Assembly (NCBI RefSeq): GCF_001431425.1
Contig: NZ_LDJG01000008.1
Coordinates: forward strand, 62,001 to 126,000
Direction of reading: 5' to 3'
DNA: 64,000 bases
Origin: Stenotrophomonas nitritireducens
GTDB lineage: Bacteria; Pseudomonadota; Gammaproteobacteria; Xanthomonadales; Xanthomonadaceae
Below, one piece after another: positions 32,797 through 42,501 of the stretch. The stretch's first letter is position 1, and each line of letters starts with the position of its first letter. Under the pieces are notes generated by a model that was not told where the DNA came from, searched no databases, and saw only the letters and a program-made list of their open reading frames with translations. The position numbers and the translations under genes were made by a program.

Positions 32797-33822
32797 ATGG
32801 ATTACACCCCTCAATCTGCTGGTGTACTTGAGCCCAGATCACCGCGCCTGCTTGATCTGGTCCGTGAGCGGATCCGGCTGCGCCACTACAGCATCCGCAC
32901 CGAGCAGGCCTACGTCGGTTGGATCCGGCGTTTCATTCTCGCCAACAGCAGGCGCCATCCAAGGGAATTGGGGGCGAAGGAGGTCGAGGTATTTCTTACC
33001 CGCCTGGCGACGCAGGGCAAGGTGGCGGCGGCCACGCAGAACCAAGCGTTGTCGGCATTGCTGTTCCTTTACCGGGTGGTATTGGAGATCGAGTTGCCCT
33101 GGATGGAGGACGTGGTACGTGCCAAGCGGCCGCGCCGGCTGCCGGTGGTGTTGTCGCAGGAGGAAGTGGCATGCATATTGGCTGCCATGCCCGAAGGCCT
33201 GCCCGAGTTGATGGCGCGCCTGTTGTACGGCACTGGTATGCGCCTGCTGGAATGCCTGCGCCTGCGGATCAAGGACGTGGATTTTGCCCGGAAGGAAATC
33301 TGCGTGCGCAGCGGCAAGGGCGACAAGGATCGACGGGTACCGTTGCCGGAATCATTGCGCGGGCGTCTGCTGCGGCAGCGCGAGCGGGCGTTGCTGCTGC
33401 ATGGGCAGGACCGGGTCGCCGGCCGCGGGCGGGTATATCTGCCGCATGCGTTGGCACGGAAATACCCGAATGCGGACAGCGAGCCGGGTTGGCAGTACCT
33501 GTTTCCTTCCGGGCGGATTTCTGCCGATCCACGCAGTGGCCGGGCAGGGCGCCATCATGCTGGCGAGGAGACCCTGCAGCGGGCCATCAAGACCGCACGC
33601 ATGCGTGCCGGCATCGCCAAGCCGGCCACCTGTCATTCGTTGCGGCATTCCTTCGCCACGCATCTGCTGGAGGCCGGGCACGACATCCGCACCGTGCAGG
33701 AACTGCTGGGTCACAAGGACGTGGCGACCACGCAGATATACACGCACGTGCTGGGGCGTGGCGCCGGTGGCTTGTTGAGTCCGCTGGACCGTTTGCCGGG
33801 GGCAGGATCGGTTTCGGATTGA
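32797..33822 (+). CDS. intI: Integron integrase IntI
   Basis: Tyrosine recombinase that captures and shuffles gene cassettes. The 341-residue protein has the catalytic Arg in GTGMRLLECLRL, HSLRHSFATHLL with His and Arg, and the late GHKDVATTQIYTHV with His and Tyr. It also has the IntI-specific additional helix region around GRHHAGEETLQRAIKTA. The start ATG 32797 is preferred to 32776 and 32746 because AGGAG lies 9 bases before it. The gene is uninterrupted, so the array may still be active. It points away from the cassettes and towards ilvD, as in Xanthomonas. Confidence 0.93.
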   Translation: MDYTPQSAGVLEPRSPRLLDLVRERIRLRHYSIRTEQAYVGWIRRFILANSRRHPRELGAKEVEVFLTRLATQGKVAAATQNQALSALLFLYRVVLEIELPWMEDVVRAKRPRRLPVVLSQEEVACILAAMPEGLPELMARLLYGTGMRLLECLRLRIKDVDFARKEICVRSGKGDKDRRVPLPESLRGRLLRQRERALLLHGQDRVAGRGRVYLPHALARKYPNADSEPGWQYLFPSGRISADPRSGRAGRHHAGEETLQRAIKTARMRAGIAKPATCHSLRHSFATHLLEAGHDIRTVQELLGHKDVATTQIYTHVLGRGAGGLLSPLDRLPGAGSVSD

Positions 33823-33828
33823 TGGTGT

Positions 33829-33852
33829 ATGCCGGGCGAGCCCGGCATCTAC
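33829..33852 (-). repeat. GTAG-type REP palindrome
   Basis: On the minus strand GTAG is followed by ATGCCGGG and CCCGGCAT around CGAG. It lies between the convergent intI and ilvD genes and may act as a terminator. Confidence 0.55.
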
Positions 33853-33895
33853 AGGGGTGTGCGAACCGGGGAGGAACGCACGCCGGCGTGGACGA

Positions 33896-35734
33896 TCACC
33901 CTTCCAGCAGCGCCTTGTCCCGCACGGCGCCCTTGTCCGCGCTGGTCGCCAGCAGCGCATAGGCTTTCAGCGCAGTGCTGACCTTGCGCGGGCGCGGCTG
34001 CGCCGGTTTCCAGCCGCTTGCGGCCTGTTCCTCGCGGCGACGCGCCAGCTCGGCGTCGTCCACCAGCAGGTGGATGCCGCGCTGCGGTATGTCGATGCGG
34101 ATGCGGTCGCCGTCGCGGACCAGGCCGATGGCGCCGCCGGCGGCGGCTTCCGGGGAGCAGTGGCCGATGCTCAGGCCCGAGGTGCCGCCGGAGAAGCGGC
34201 CATCGGTGAGCAGGGCGCAGGCCTTGCCCAGGCCTTTGGATTTCAGGTAGCTGGTGGGATAGAGCATTTCCTGCATGCCGGGCCCGCCCTTGGGGCCTTC
34301 GTAGCGGATCACCACCACGTCGCCGGCCTGCACCTCATTGCCGAGGATGCCCTTCACTGCCGCGTCCTGGCTTTCGTAGACGCGGGCGTTGCCCTCGAAC
34401 ACGTGGATGGATTCGTCCACGCCGGCGGTCTTCACCACGCAGCCGTCGGCGGCGAGGTTGCCGTACAGCACGGCCAGCCCGCCTTCGCTGGAGAAGGCGT
34501 GGGCGACGTCGCGGATGCAGCCCTCGGCGCGGTCCGTGTCCAGCGACGGCCAGCGCGTGCTCTGGCTGAAGGCCACCTGGGTGGGGATGCCGGCCGGGCC
34601 GGCCTTGTAGAACTCGTGCACGGCGGCGTCCTGCACCTGGGTCACGTCCCAGCGTGCGATGGCGTCGCCCAGGGTGCGGCTGTGCACGGTCGGCACGTCG
34701 GTATGCAGCAGGCCGCCGCGCGCGAGCTCGCCGAGGATGGCCATGATGCCGCCGGCACGGTGCACGTCCTCGATGTGGTATTTGGGCGTGTTCGGCGCGA
34801 CCTTGCACAGCTGCGGCACCTGCCGCGACAGGCGGTCGATGTCGCGCAGGTCGAAAGCCACTTCCGCCTCCTGCGCGGCGGCGAGCAGGTGCAGGATGGT
34901 GTTGGTCGAGCCGCCCATGGCGATGTCCAGCGTCATCGCATTCTCGAAGGCCTCGAAGGTGGCGATGCCGCGCGGCAGGGCGCTGGCGTCCTCGCCGCCA
35001 TACCAGCGGTGGCACAGCTCGACGACCAGGCGTCCGGCGCGCTTGAACAGCGCCTCGCGGTCGCTGTGCGTGGCCACCACGGTGCCGTTGCCCGGCAGCG
35101 ACAGGCCCAGCGCTTCGGTCAGGCAGTTCATCGAGTTGGCGGTGAACATGCCGCTGCACGAGCCGCAGGTGGGGCAGGCGCTGCGCTCGATGGCGGCCAC
35201 CTGCTCGTCGCTGACCGCTTCGTCGCCGGCGGCGACCATCGCGTCGATCAGGTCGAGCTTGTGCTCGGCCAGCTTGGTTTTGCCGGCTTCCATCGGCCCG
35301 CCGGAAACGAACACCACCGGGATGTTCAGCCGCAGCGCGGCCATCAGCATGCCGGGGGTGATCTTGTCGCAGTTGGAGATGCACACCAGCGCGTCGGCGC
35401 AGTGCGCGTTGGCCATGTACTCCACCGAGTCGGCGATGATCTCGCGGCTGGGCAACGAGTACAGCATGCCGTCGTGGCCCATGGCGATGCCGTCGTCCAC
35501 GGCGATGGTGTCGAATTCCTTGGCCACGCCGCCGACCGCTTCGATCTCACGCGCCACGAGCTGGCCAAGGTCCTTCAGGTGCACGTGCCCGGGCACGAAC
35601 TGGGTGAAGGAGTTGGCCACGGCGATGATCGGCTTGTGGAAGTCGCCATCGGTCATGCCGGTGGCGCGCCACAGGGCGCGGGCGCCGGCCATGTTGCGGC
35701 CGGCGGTGGAGGTTTTCGAGCGGTATTCGGGCAT
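33896..35734 (-). CDS. ilvD: Dihydroxy-acid dehydratase
   Basis: Dehydrates 2,3-dihydroxy-acids in valine and isoleucine synthesis, in the cytoplasm. The 612-residue protein has the Fe-S and catalytic motifs of the family: [12 protein letters not shown] with the cluster Cys, [18 protein letters not shown] with further Cys, and GRFSGGTSG with the metal-binding and catalytic Ser near the C-terminus. ATG 35734 (MPEYRSKTS) begins the conserved N-terminus. The integron lies directly after its 3' end, as in the known Xanthomonas integron location. Confidence 0.96.
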   Translation of the reverse strand: MPEYRSKTSTAGRNMAGARALWRATGMTDGDFHKPIIAVANSFTQFVPGHVHLKDLGQLVAREIEAVGGVAKEFDTIAVDDGIAMGHDGMLYSLPSREIIADSVEYMANAHCADALVCISNCDKITPGMLMAALRLNIPVVFVSGGPMEAGKTKLAEHKLDLIDAMVAAGDEAVSDEQVAAIERSACPTCGSCSGMFTANSMNCLTEALGLSLPGNGTVVATHSDREALFKRAGRLVVELCHRWYGGEDASALPRGIATFEAFENAMTLDIAMGGSTNTILHLLAAAQEAEVAFDLRDIDRLSRQVPQLCKVAPNTPKYHIEDVHRAGGIMAILGELARGGLLHTDVPTVHSRTLGDAIARWDVTQVQDAAVHEFYKAGPAGIPTQVAFSQSTRWPSLDTDRAEGCIRDVAHAFSSEGGLAVLYGNLAADGCVVKTAGVDESIHVFEGNARVYESQDAAVKGILGNEVQAGDVVVIRYEGPKGGPGMQEMLYPTSYLKSKGLGKACALLTDGRFSGGTSGLSIGHCSPEAAAGGAIGLVRDGDRIRIDIPQRGIHLLVDDAELARRREEQAASGWKPAQPRPRKVSTALKAYALLATSADKGAVRDKALLEG

Positions 35735-35902
35735 GGGGAAGGCAGAAAAAACGCAGTGCGAACGATTCTGCATGAAGAACCCGGTTGCTGTTGCAACCAT
35801 CGCCCTGGTGGGAATGGCGGCTGGAAAGCGGGCGCGCAAGGCGTACGCGGGGAGAAGACGGTGGTCGTCAGGGCCGCGGACCTTGCCGGCGGTCCGGTCC
35901 TT

Positions 35903-35926
35903 CAACCTGAAAAGGCGTTCAGGTTG
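35903..35926. other. Perfect 9-bp stem-loop upstream of the YgiB-like gene
   Basis: CAACCTGAA pairs with TTCAGGTTG across AAGGCG. It is about 70-80 bases before the YgiB-like start and could be an operator, an attenuator hairpin or chance. Confidence 0.4.
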
Positions 35927-35999
35927 GATGGGGCGCCGATTTCCGTCCACGGGGCTGGATCGGGCATCATCCGGGAACGAATTCATGGGGTTATCGACG

Positions 36000-36566
36000 A
36001 TGAAGCGATCCAGGACCACCGCGCTGCTGCTGATGAGCACCGCGCCGCTGCTGTTCACCGCCTGCCAGCAGGAACAGGCCGTACAGGTGCAGGAAGGGCT
36101 GTACACCTCGGTGGAAGCCTGCAGCGAAGCCACCGGTGATCCGTCCGCCTGCCGCACGGCCTTCGCCACCGCGCAGCAGCAGGCTGCCGACGCCGCGCCC
36201 AAGTACGCCAGCAAGGAAGAGTGCGCCAAGGAGTACCCGGCCGAGCAGTGCGTGCAGCAGCACACCAGCGCCGGCACCTCGTTCGTCGGCCCGATGATGA
36301 TGGGCTTCTTCATGTCGCAGATGCTCAACAACCGCGCAGGTGCCGTGGCCGCTCCGTCGGCCGCGCAGCCTGCGTTCAAGGACAACGCCAACGGTTGGGC
36401 CAAGCCGGCCGCCCCGGGCGGCAGCGGCGGCCTGAACACCGCCAGCGGCATCGGTGCCGGCAAGGCCGGCCTGGCGCCGGTGACCAGCGAACCGAACCGC
36501 GCCGTTACTGCCAGCCGCGGCGGCTTCGGTTCGCGCAGCGGCGGCCGCACCACCGTCGGCGGTTGA
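36000..36566 (+). CDS. DUF1190 (YgiB-like) lipoprotein
   Basis: A 188-residue secreted protein of the DUF1190/YgiB family. The N-terminal signal ends in a lipobox-like LLFTACQQ. The mature part has conserved Cys pairs ([34 protein letters not shown]), a hydrophobic [13 protein letters not shown] segment, and a Ser/Gly/Arg-rich tail. ATG 36000 (MKRSRTTAL) is preferred; ATG 35985 five codons upstream is also possible. It is followed by the YgiC-like gene, the usual pairing in other bacteria. Confidence 0.82.
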   Translation: MKRSRTTALLLMSTAPLLFTACQQEQAVQVQEGLYTSVEACSEATGDPSACRTAFATAQQQAADAAPKYASKEECAKEYPAEQCVQQHTSAGTSFVGPMMMGFFMSQMLNNRAGAVAAPSAAQPAFKDNANGWAKPAAPGGSGGLNTASGIGAGKAGLAPVTSEPNRAVTASRGGFGSRSGGRTTVGG

Positions 36567-36570
36567 TGCG

Positions 36571-37758
36571 GTGAGGCGGGTTGCCATTGCCGAGCGCTCC
36601 AACTGGCGCGCGCGTGCCGCCGAGGCGGGGTTCCGTTTCCACACCATCGACGGCGCGCCGTACTGGGACGAGACCGCGTACTACGCCTTCACCCTGCGCC
36701 AGATCGAAAGCGACCTGGAAGACCCCAGCGCCGAGATGCATGCGATGGCGATGGACCTGGTCGGCGAGGTGGTGGCCAGCGAGGAACTGATGGAGCGGCT
36801 GGCGATTCCCGCGCCGTTCCGCGACTGGATCGCCGAAAGCTGGCACCGTCGCGATCCGCATCTCTACGGGCGGCTGGACTTCGCCTACGACGGCAACGGC
36901 CCGGCCAGACTGTACGAACTGAACTACGACACGCCGACCTCGCTGTACGAGGCGGCGTTCTTCCAGTGGCAATGGCTGGAAGACCAGCGCAACCGCGGCG
37001 CGCTGCCGCAGCAGGCCGACCAGTTCAATTCCCTGCACGAGACCCTGGTCGAACGCTTCGCCGGACTGGCGGCGCAGCTGCCGCCGCCGTTGTACTTCAG
37101 CGCGGTGCGCGAGTCCGAAGAGGACCAGGGCACGGTCGCCTACCTGCGCGACTGCGCGGCGCAGGCCGGCCTGCACGGCGCGGCGATCGCCATCGAGGAC
37201 ATCGGCCTGTCGGCCGACGGCCGCTTCACCGATCTGGACGACACCGTGATCGGCAGCCTGTTCAAGCTGTATCCGCTGGAAGACCTGATGCGCGAGGAAT
37301 TCGGCGCGGCGCTGCCCGGTTCGGGCGTGCAGCTGCTGGAGCCGGCGTGGAAGGCGGTGCTCAGCAACAAGGGCATCCTGCCGCTGCTGTGGCAGCGCCA
37401 TCGCGGTCATCCCAACCTGCTGGAAGCGCACTTCGACGACGGCAGCGCCCTACCGGCCGGCTGGGTGCGCAAGCCGCTGCATTCGCGCGAGGGCGCCAAC
37501 GTCGCCATGCACATGAGCGACGGCCGCTGGCAGGAAAGCGAAGGCCCGTATTCGGGGCCGTGCATCGTGCAGGCCTTCCATCCGCTGCCGGCGTTCGAGG
37601 GCAATTACCCGATGGTCGGCAGCTGGATCGTGGGCGACCGTGCCTGCGGCATCGGCGTGCGCGAAGACGACAGCCGCATCACCCGCGACAGCGCCCGTTT
37701 TCTGCCGCACGCGATCATCGACGATGCACCGCAGGGAAGCACGCGCATCTACGTCTGA
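36571..37758 (+). CDS. Glutathionylspermidine synthase-like ATP-grasp protein (YgiC family)
   Basis: A 395-residue ATP-grasp ligase of the YgiC/YjfC group, related to the C-terminal synthetase domain of glutathionylspermidine synthase. Characteristic stretches are [66 protein letters not shown] and [11 protein letters not shown]. These proteins lack the amidase half. They may form an amide between a peptide and an amine; the true substrate is not known. GTG 36571 is the start, 4 bases after the YgiB-like stop, so the pair is translationally coupled. Confidence 0.87.
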   Translation: MRRVAIAERSNWRARAAEAGFRFHTIDGAPYWDETAYYAFTLRQIESDLEDPSAEMHAMAMDLVGEVVASEELMERLAIPAPFRDWIAESWHRRDPHLYGRLDFAYDGNGPARLYELNYDTPTSLYEAAFFQWQWLEDQRNRGALPQQADQFNSLHETLVERFAGLAAQLPPPLYFSAVRESEEDQGTVAYLRDCAAQAGLHGAAIAIEDIGLSADGRFTDLDDTVIGSLFKLYPLEDLMREEFGAALPGSGVQLLEPAWKAVLSNKGILPLLWQRHRGHPNLLEAHFDDGSALPAGWVRKPLHSREGANVAMHMSDGRWQESEGPYSGPCIVQAFHPLPAFEGNYPMVGSWIVGDRACGIGVREDDSRITRDSARFLPHAIIDDAPQGSTRIYV

Positions 37759-37771
37759 CGCCGACACACCC

Positions 37772-38122
37772 GTAGAGCGGGGCAACGCCCCGCTGGGGCT
37801 TTCCCGGCGAAGCTCCGCCGGGCCTTGCCCGGCGCTACACATCAACAGGACGGAAGCCAACCGCAGGGCCGCACGATCAAGGCACGGCGACGCCAGCCGG
37901 CCGCATCTGCTCTGTAGAGCGGGGCAACGCCCCGCTGGGGCTTTCCCGGCTAAGCTCCGCCGGGCGTTGCCCGGCGCTACACATCAACAGGACGGAAGCC
38001 AACCGCAGGGCGGCACGATCACGGCGCAGCGACGCCAGCCGGCCGCACCTGCTCTGTAGAGCGGGGCATCGCCCCGCTGGGGCTCTACCGGCAAAGCCCC
38101 GCCGGGCGTTGCCCGGCGCTAC
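37772..38122. repeat. Three GTAG-type REP pairs with a 142-bp period
   Basis: GTAGAGCGGGGCAACGCCCC begins at 37772, 37914 and, as GTAGAGCGGGGCATCGCCCC, at 38056. Each is followed by a second palindrome ending CGGCGCTAC and then about 75 bases of spacer sequence that is also repeated nearly identically (ACATCAACAGGACGGAAGCC). The whole fills the gap between the YgiC-like gene and DUF58. Confidence 0.85.
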
Positions 38123-39417
38123 AACAACCCGTCGCGCTTGACCGCGAGGTAGCGCTCCACCAGCGCGGCGGGCAGCTCTTCGGCGGTGACGTCCAGCACC
38201 ATCACCCTGTGGCTGCGCAGCGCCTCGTGCGCGGCGGCGCGCTGCTGCAGGTAGCGGGCGATGGCGCCGGCCTGCACCGCGTCGGGCAGCGTGTCGGCGC
38301 CCCGGGAGAGGGCATCGTCCAGTTCGCGCTCGCGCAGGCTGGCCACGCATACCAGGTGCCGCTTCTGCAGCAGGCGCACGGCGGCGAGCAGGTCCTCGAT
38401 GTCCTCGTCGCGCACGTTGGTCACCAGCATCACCAGGCAGCGCCGCGACTGTCGCAGCGACAGTCCGGTGGCGGCGGCGAGGTAGTCGGTGGCCACCGGC
38501 TGCGGTTGCAGGTCGTAGCTGGCGCGCAGCAGCGTGTCGATCGCACCGAGCCCGCGCTGCGGCGCCACCCAGCGGGTCTCGCCGCCGCTGGCGAACAGGC
38601 CCACGCCGTCGCCCTGGCGCAGCGCCAGGTAGGACACCACCAGCGAGGCGTTGAGCACATGGTCGAAGTGCGACAGCCCGCCCTCGTCGGCCAGCATGCG
38701 CCGGCCGGTGTCGATCATCATCACCAGCTGCTGGTTCTTCTCGTCCTGGTACTCGCGGGAGATCAGCTTGCGCGCGCGCGAAGTGGCCTTCCAGTCGATC
38801 TGGCGCAGGCTGTCGCCGACGCGGTACTCGCGCATCTGGTGGAAGTCGGTGCCCTCGCCGCGGCGTCGCTTCAGGTGTGCGCCTACCAGGCGAGAGGCCA
38901 TTTCCGCGCTGAGCAGGGCCAGCCGCGTCAGCGGCACGAAGTTCGGGTAGACGCGCACCTTATGGGCTGGCCCGGCGATGCGCGATTGCCGCCACAGCCG
39001 CAGCGGCGAATACAAGCGCAGCTGCACGCCGTCGAAGGCGAAGGCGCCGCGCGCGCCGGGGGTGAAGTGGTAGCTGAAGCGGGATTCGCTGGCGCGTGAA
39101 AGCCGCAACGTACGCGGCAGGCCTCGCGTGGTCCAGCCGCCGGGTACCAGGTCGAACACGTCCACGCGCTGCTTGCCGAAGCTGTCCAGCTGCAGCCAGG
39201 TTTCGCGCTCGATGCCCAGGGCCAGGGTTTCGGGCAGTTCGCGCCGTACCGAGGGGGTTGGGCGGCGCCGCAGCCATAGCGCGTCGGCCAAGGCAGGCAG
39301 AGCGATCGCGCAGGCGGTTGCCGTCCAGAGGATGGTGGGCAGCAGGTGCAGGGCGACGGGGATGCCGAGCAGGCCCCACAGGGCGAGCAGCGCGATCAGC
39401 AGCGGTGCGGGCCTCAT
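38119..39417 (-). CDS. DUF58 domain protein
   Basis: A 432-residue protein with two N-terminal helices and a von Willebrand factor-A-like fold in the C-terminal half. DUF58 hallmarks are FDVFDLVPGG-like DVFDLVPGGW, MREYRVGDSLRQIDWKATSR, LISREYQDEKNQQLVMMIDT and LRQGDGVGLF. DUF58 proteins work with MoxR ATPases in chaperone-like assembly. The ATG 39417 starts MRPAPLLIAL. The MoxR gene lies 922 bases upstream, an unusual distance. Confidence 0.87.
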   Translation of the reverse strand: MRPAPLLIALLALWGLLGIPVALHLLPTILWTATACAIALPALADALWLRRRPTPSVRRELPETLALGIERETWLQLDSFGKQRVDVFDLVPGGWTTRGLPRTLRLSRASESRFSYHFTPGARGAFAFDGVQLRLYSPLRLWRQSRIAGPAHKVRVYPNFVPLTRLALLSAEMASRLVGAHLKRRRGEGTDFHQMREYRVGDSLRQIDWKATSRARKLISREYQDEKNQQLVMMIDTGRRMLADEGGLSHFDHVLNASLVVSYLALRQGDGVGLFASGGETRWVAPQRGLGAIDTLLRASYDLQPQPVATDYLAAATGLSLRQSRRCLVMLVTNVRDEDIEDLLAAVRLLQKRHLVCVASLRERELDDALSRGADTLPDAVQAGAIARYLQQRAAAHEALRSHRVMVLDVTAEELPAALVERYLAVKRDGLL

Positions 39418-40339
<922 letters not shown>

Positions 40340-41359
40340 TCACTTGCGCGGCGCCTCTACCTTGGCCAGCAGCGCGGTCAACGCATCGTCCGCCGACTGC
40401 CCTTCGATCTGCAGCTCCGGCGCCAGCGCGATGCGGTGCCGCAGCGCGGGCCTGGCGATCTCGCGCACGTCATCGGGGGTGACGAAATCGCGCCCGGCCA
40501 ACACCGCCTGCGCACGCGCCGCGCGCACCAGCGCAAGGCTGCCGCGCGGGCCGGCGCCCAACGCGATGCCGGGCCACTTGCGGGTGGCGGCCACGATGCG
40601 CACGGCGTAGTCGATCACCTGCGGGTCGACGGTGATCGCGGCCACCGCCTGCTGCATGCGCACCACGTCGGCGCCGCTCATCACCCGCGGTACCTGCGAC
40701 AGGTCGAAGTCGCTGGCGCTGCGGCCGGCGGTGATCGCCTCGACCATGCGCTTCTCGTCTTCCAGCTGCGGGTAGTCGATCAGCACCTTGAGCAGGAAGC
40801 GGTCCAGTTGCGCTTCCGGCAGCGGGTAGGTGCCTTCCTGCTCCACCGGGTTCTGCGTGGCCAGGGTGAGGAACGGCGGGTTGAGCGGGAAGGCGCGGCC
40901 CTCGATGGTGACCTGGCCTTCCTGCATCACCTCCAGCAGCGCCGACTGGGTCTTGGCCGGCGCGCGGTTGATCTCGTCGGCGAGCAGCAGGTTGGTGAAC
41001 ACCGGGCCGCGGCGGATCTTGAAGCTCTCGGTCTTGGGGTCGTACACGGCGTGGCCGCTGACGTCGCTGGGCATCAGGTCGGGGGTGAACTGCACGCGCG
41101 CGTAGTCCAGCTCCAGCGCCTGCGCCAGGGTGCGCACCAGCAGGGTCTTGCCGAGGCCGGGTACGCCTTCGATCAGTATGTGGCCGCCGGCCAGCAGCGC
41201 GACCAGGATCTGGTCCAGCACGTCGGCCTGGCCGATGAAGGCCTGGCCGACGGCTTCGCGCAGGCGTTCGACGCGTTCGATCAGGTCGGTGTTGCCGGGC
41301 GCGGGCGCCGGTGCGGGCGCATCGCCGGGGAGGGCGGGCGGAGCAGGCAGGTCGGTCAT
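40340..41359 (-). CDS. MoxR family AAA+ ATPase
   Basis: A 339-residue AAA+ ATPase with Walker A (EGVPGLGKTLLVRTLA), Walker B (LLADEINRAPAKTQSALLE), sensor 1 (LTLATQNPVEQEGTYPLPEAQ) and the Arg finger region (AQLDRFLLKV). MoxR proteins act as chaperones that activate partners, often with DUF58 or von Willebrand-type proteins. It overlaps the stop of the DUF4350 gene by four bases (ATGA), so it belongs to that operon. An N-terminal Pro/Ala stretch of about 20 residues precedes the domain. Confidence 0.93.
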   Translation of the reverse strand: MTDLPAPPALPGDAPAPAPAPGNTDLIERVERLREAVGQAFIGQADVLDQILVALLAGGHILIEGVPGLGKTLLVRTLAQALELDYARVQFTPDLMPSDVSGHAVYDPKTESFKIRRGPVFTNLLLADEINRAPAKTQSALLEVMQEGQVTIEGRAFPLNPPFLTLATQNPVEQEGTYPLPEAQLDRFLLKVLIDYPQLEDEKRMVEAITAGRSASDFDLSQVPRVMSGADVVRMQQAVAAITVDPQVIDYAVRIVAATRKWPGIALGAGPRGSLALVRAARAQAVLAGRDFVTPDDVREIARPALRHRIALAPELQIEGQSADDALTALLAKVEAPRK

Positions 41360-42501
41360 AGCTGGTTTCTCATCTGGATCAGCAGGGCGATGCGTTCGCG
41401 CAGCGCGGTGTCGTCGCGCGACGGCGGAACTTGCAGGGCGAGCCGCACGCGTTCAAGCGGCCAGCGCAGGTGGTCGGCGATGGCCTGCAGCTGGGCGTCG
41501 CCGGCGAGGGCGGCGGCCAGCGGTGCGCGCCGGCGCAGGCGCGCAAGGAAGGACTGACGCACCGCGTCGTACAGCAGCGGCGCCTTGCCGTAGCGGTGCA
41601 GGTGCTCGCCGCTGGCGCGCACGTGTTCGAGCAGCGAGCGGCGTTCCTGCCGCGGCGAAGGCAGCAACGGACCGAAGCGCTGCGCACGCATCCACAGCCA
41701 TGCGAGCAGGGCCAGCAGCAGCGGCAGCCAGATCGGCCAGCCGCGCTGCAGCACGGTGCGCCACAGCGACGGCGCTTCGGCCGCATAGACCAGGTGCATG
41801 CGGCCCTTGCCGTAGTTGGGGGCGAGCACAAGCCGCGCGAGGTCGCGGTGCGGCAGGTCGCGCAGGCCGGTGTCCTTGTCGTCCCGGCCGTTGCGCAGGA
41901 AATCCATATCGGCCAGTACATCCACGCGGCCGCTGCCGTAGCGCAGCCGCGCATAGGCCAGCGTGTCGTCGCTGGCGTCGCCCCAGCGCAGCTCGGCGCG
42001 GGCGCTCTCGCCCAGGGTGAAGCGGTTGCCGGCGCAGAATTCCTGGTGCTCTTCCTGTCCCTGCACGCGCCATGGCTGGCAACGCGGTGCGGCCTCGTCG
42101 GGAACGATGCCGAAACGGTCGAACAGCGTCTGCTCGCCGTCCAGCGTGTCGTCGGCCTTGGGCATGCGCAGCAGCAGGTGGCCGCCGTACTCCACCCAGT
42201 CCACGAGCTGTTCGACCTGTGCGGATGCGAGCTGGCGCGGGTCGTCGAGCAGCAGCACGGTGTCGCGCGGCTGCAGGTGCATGGCCGGCAGGTCGAGCGT
42301 GCGCCGCGTCTCGGCATCCACGCCGTCGCGGCGCAGGGTTTCGCGCAGCGCGAACAGCGGGTTGAAGCTGGGCTCGCCATAGGCCGGCAGCGTGGCCTGT
42401 TCGCAGACGCGCTGGTAACTGCGCAGGAACCACATCACCGCCACGCCCGCCAGCAGCAGGACGACCACGGCGATCAACGCATTGCGCCAGCGCGGGCTCA
42501 T
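41356..42501 (-). CDS. DUF4350 domain membrane protein
   Basis: A 381-residue membrane protein. It has an N-terminal helix (LIAVVVLLLAGVAVMWFL), a DUF4350 domain resembling a glutamine-amidotransferase-like fold (DTVLLLDDPRQLASAQVEQL, EYGGHLLLRMPKAD), a second helix (IWLPLLLALLAWLWM) and a cytoplasmic C-terminus. ATG 42501 overlaps the DUF4129 stop by four bases, which fixes the start. Like its partners it occurs in MoxR operons; the molecular role is not known. Confidence 0.8.
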   Translation of the reverse strand: MSPRWRNALIAVVVLLLAGVAVMWFLRSYQRVCEQATLPAYGEPSFNPLFALRETLRRDGVDAETRRTLDLPAMHLQPRDTVLLLDDPRQLASAQVEQLVDWVEYGGHLLLRMPKADDTLDGEQTLFDRFGIVPDEAAPRCQPWRVQGQEEHQEFCAGNRFTLGESARAELRWGDASDDTLAYARLRYGSGRVDVLADMDFLRNGRDDKDTGLRDLPHRDLARLVLAPNYGKGRMHLVYAAEAPSLWRTVLQRGWPIWLPLLLALLAWLWMRAQRFGPLLPSPRQERRSLLEHVRASGEHLHRYGKAPLLYDAVRQSFLARLRRRAPLAAALAGDAQLQAIADHLRWPLERVRLALQVPPSRDDTALRERIALLIQMRNQL

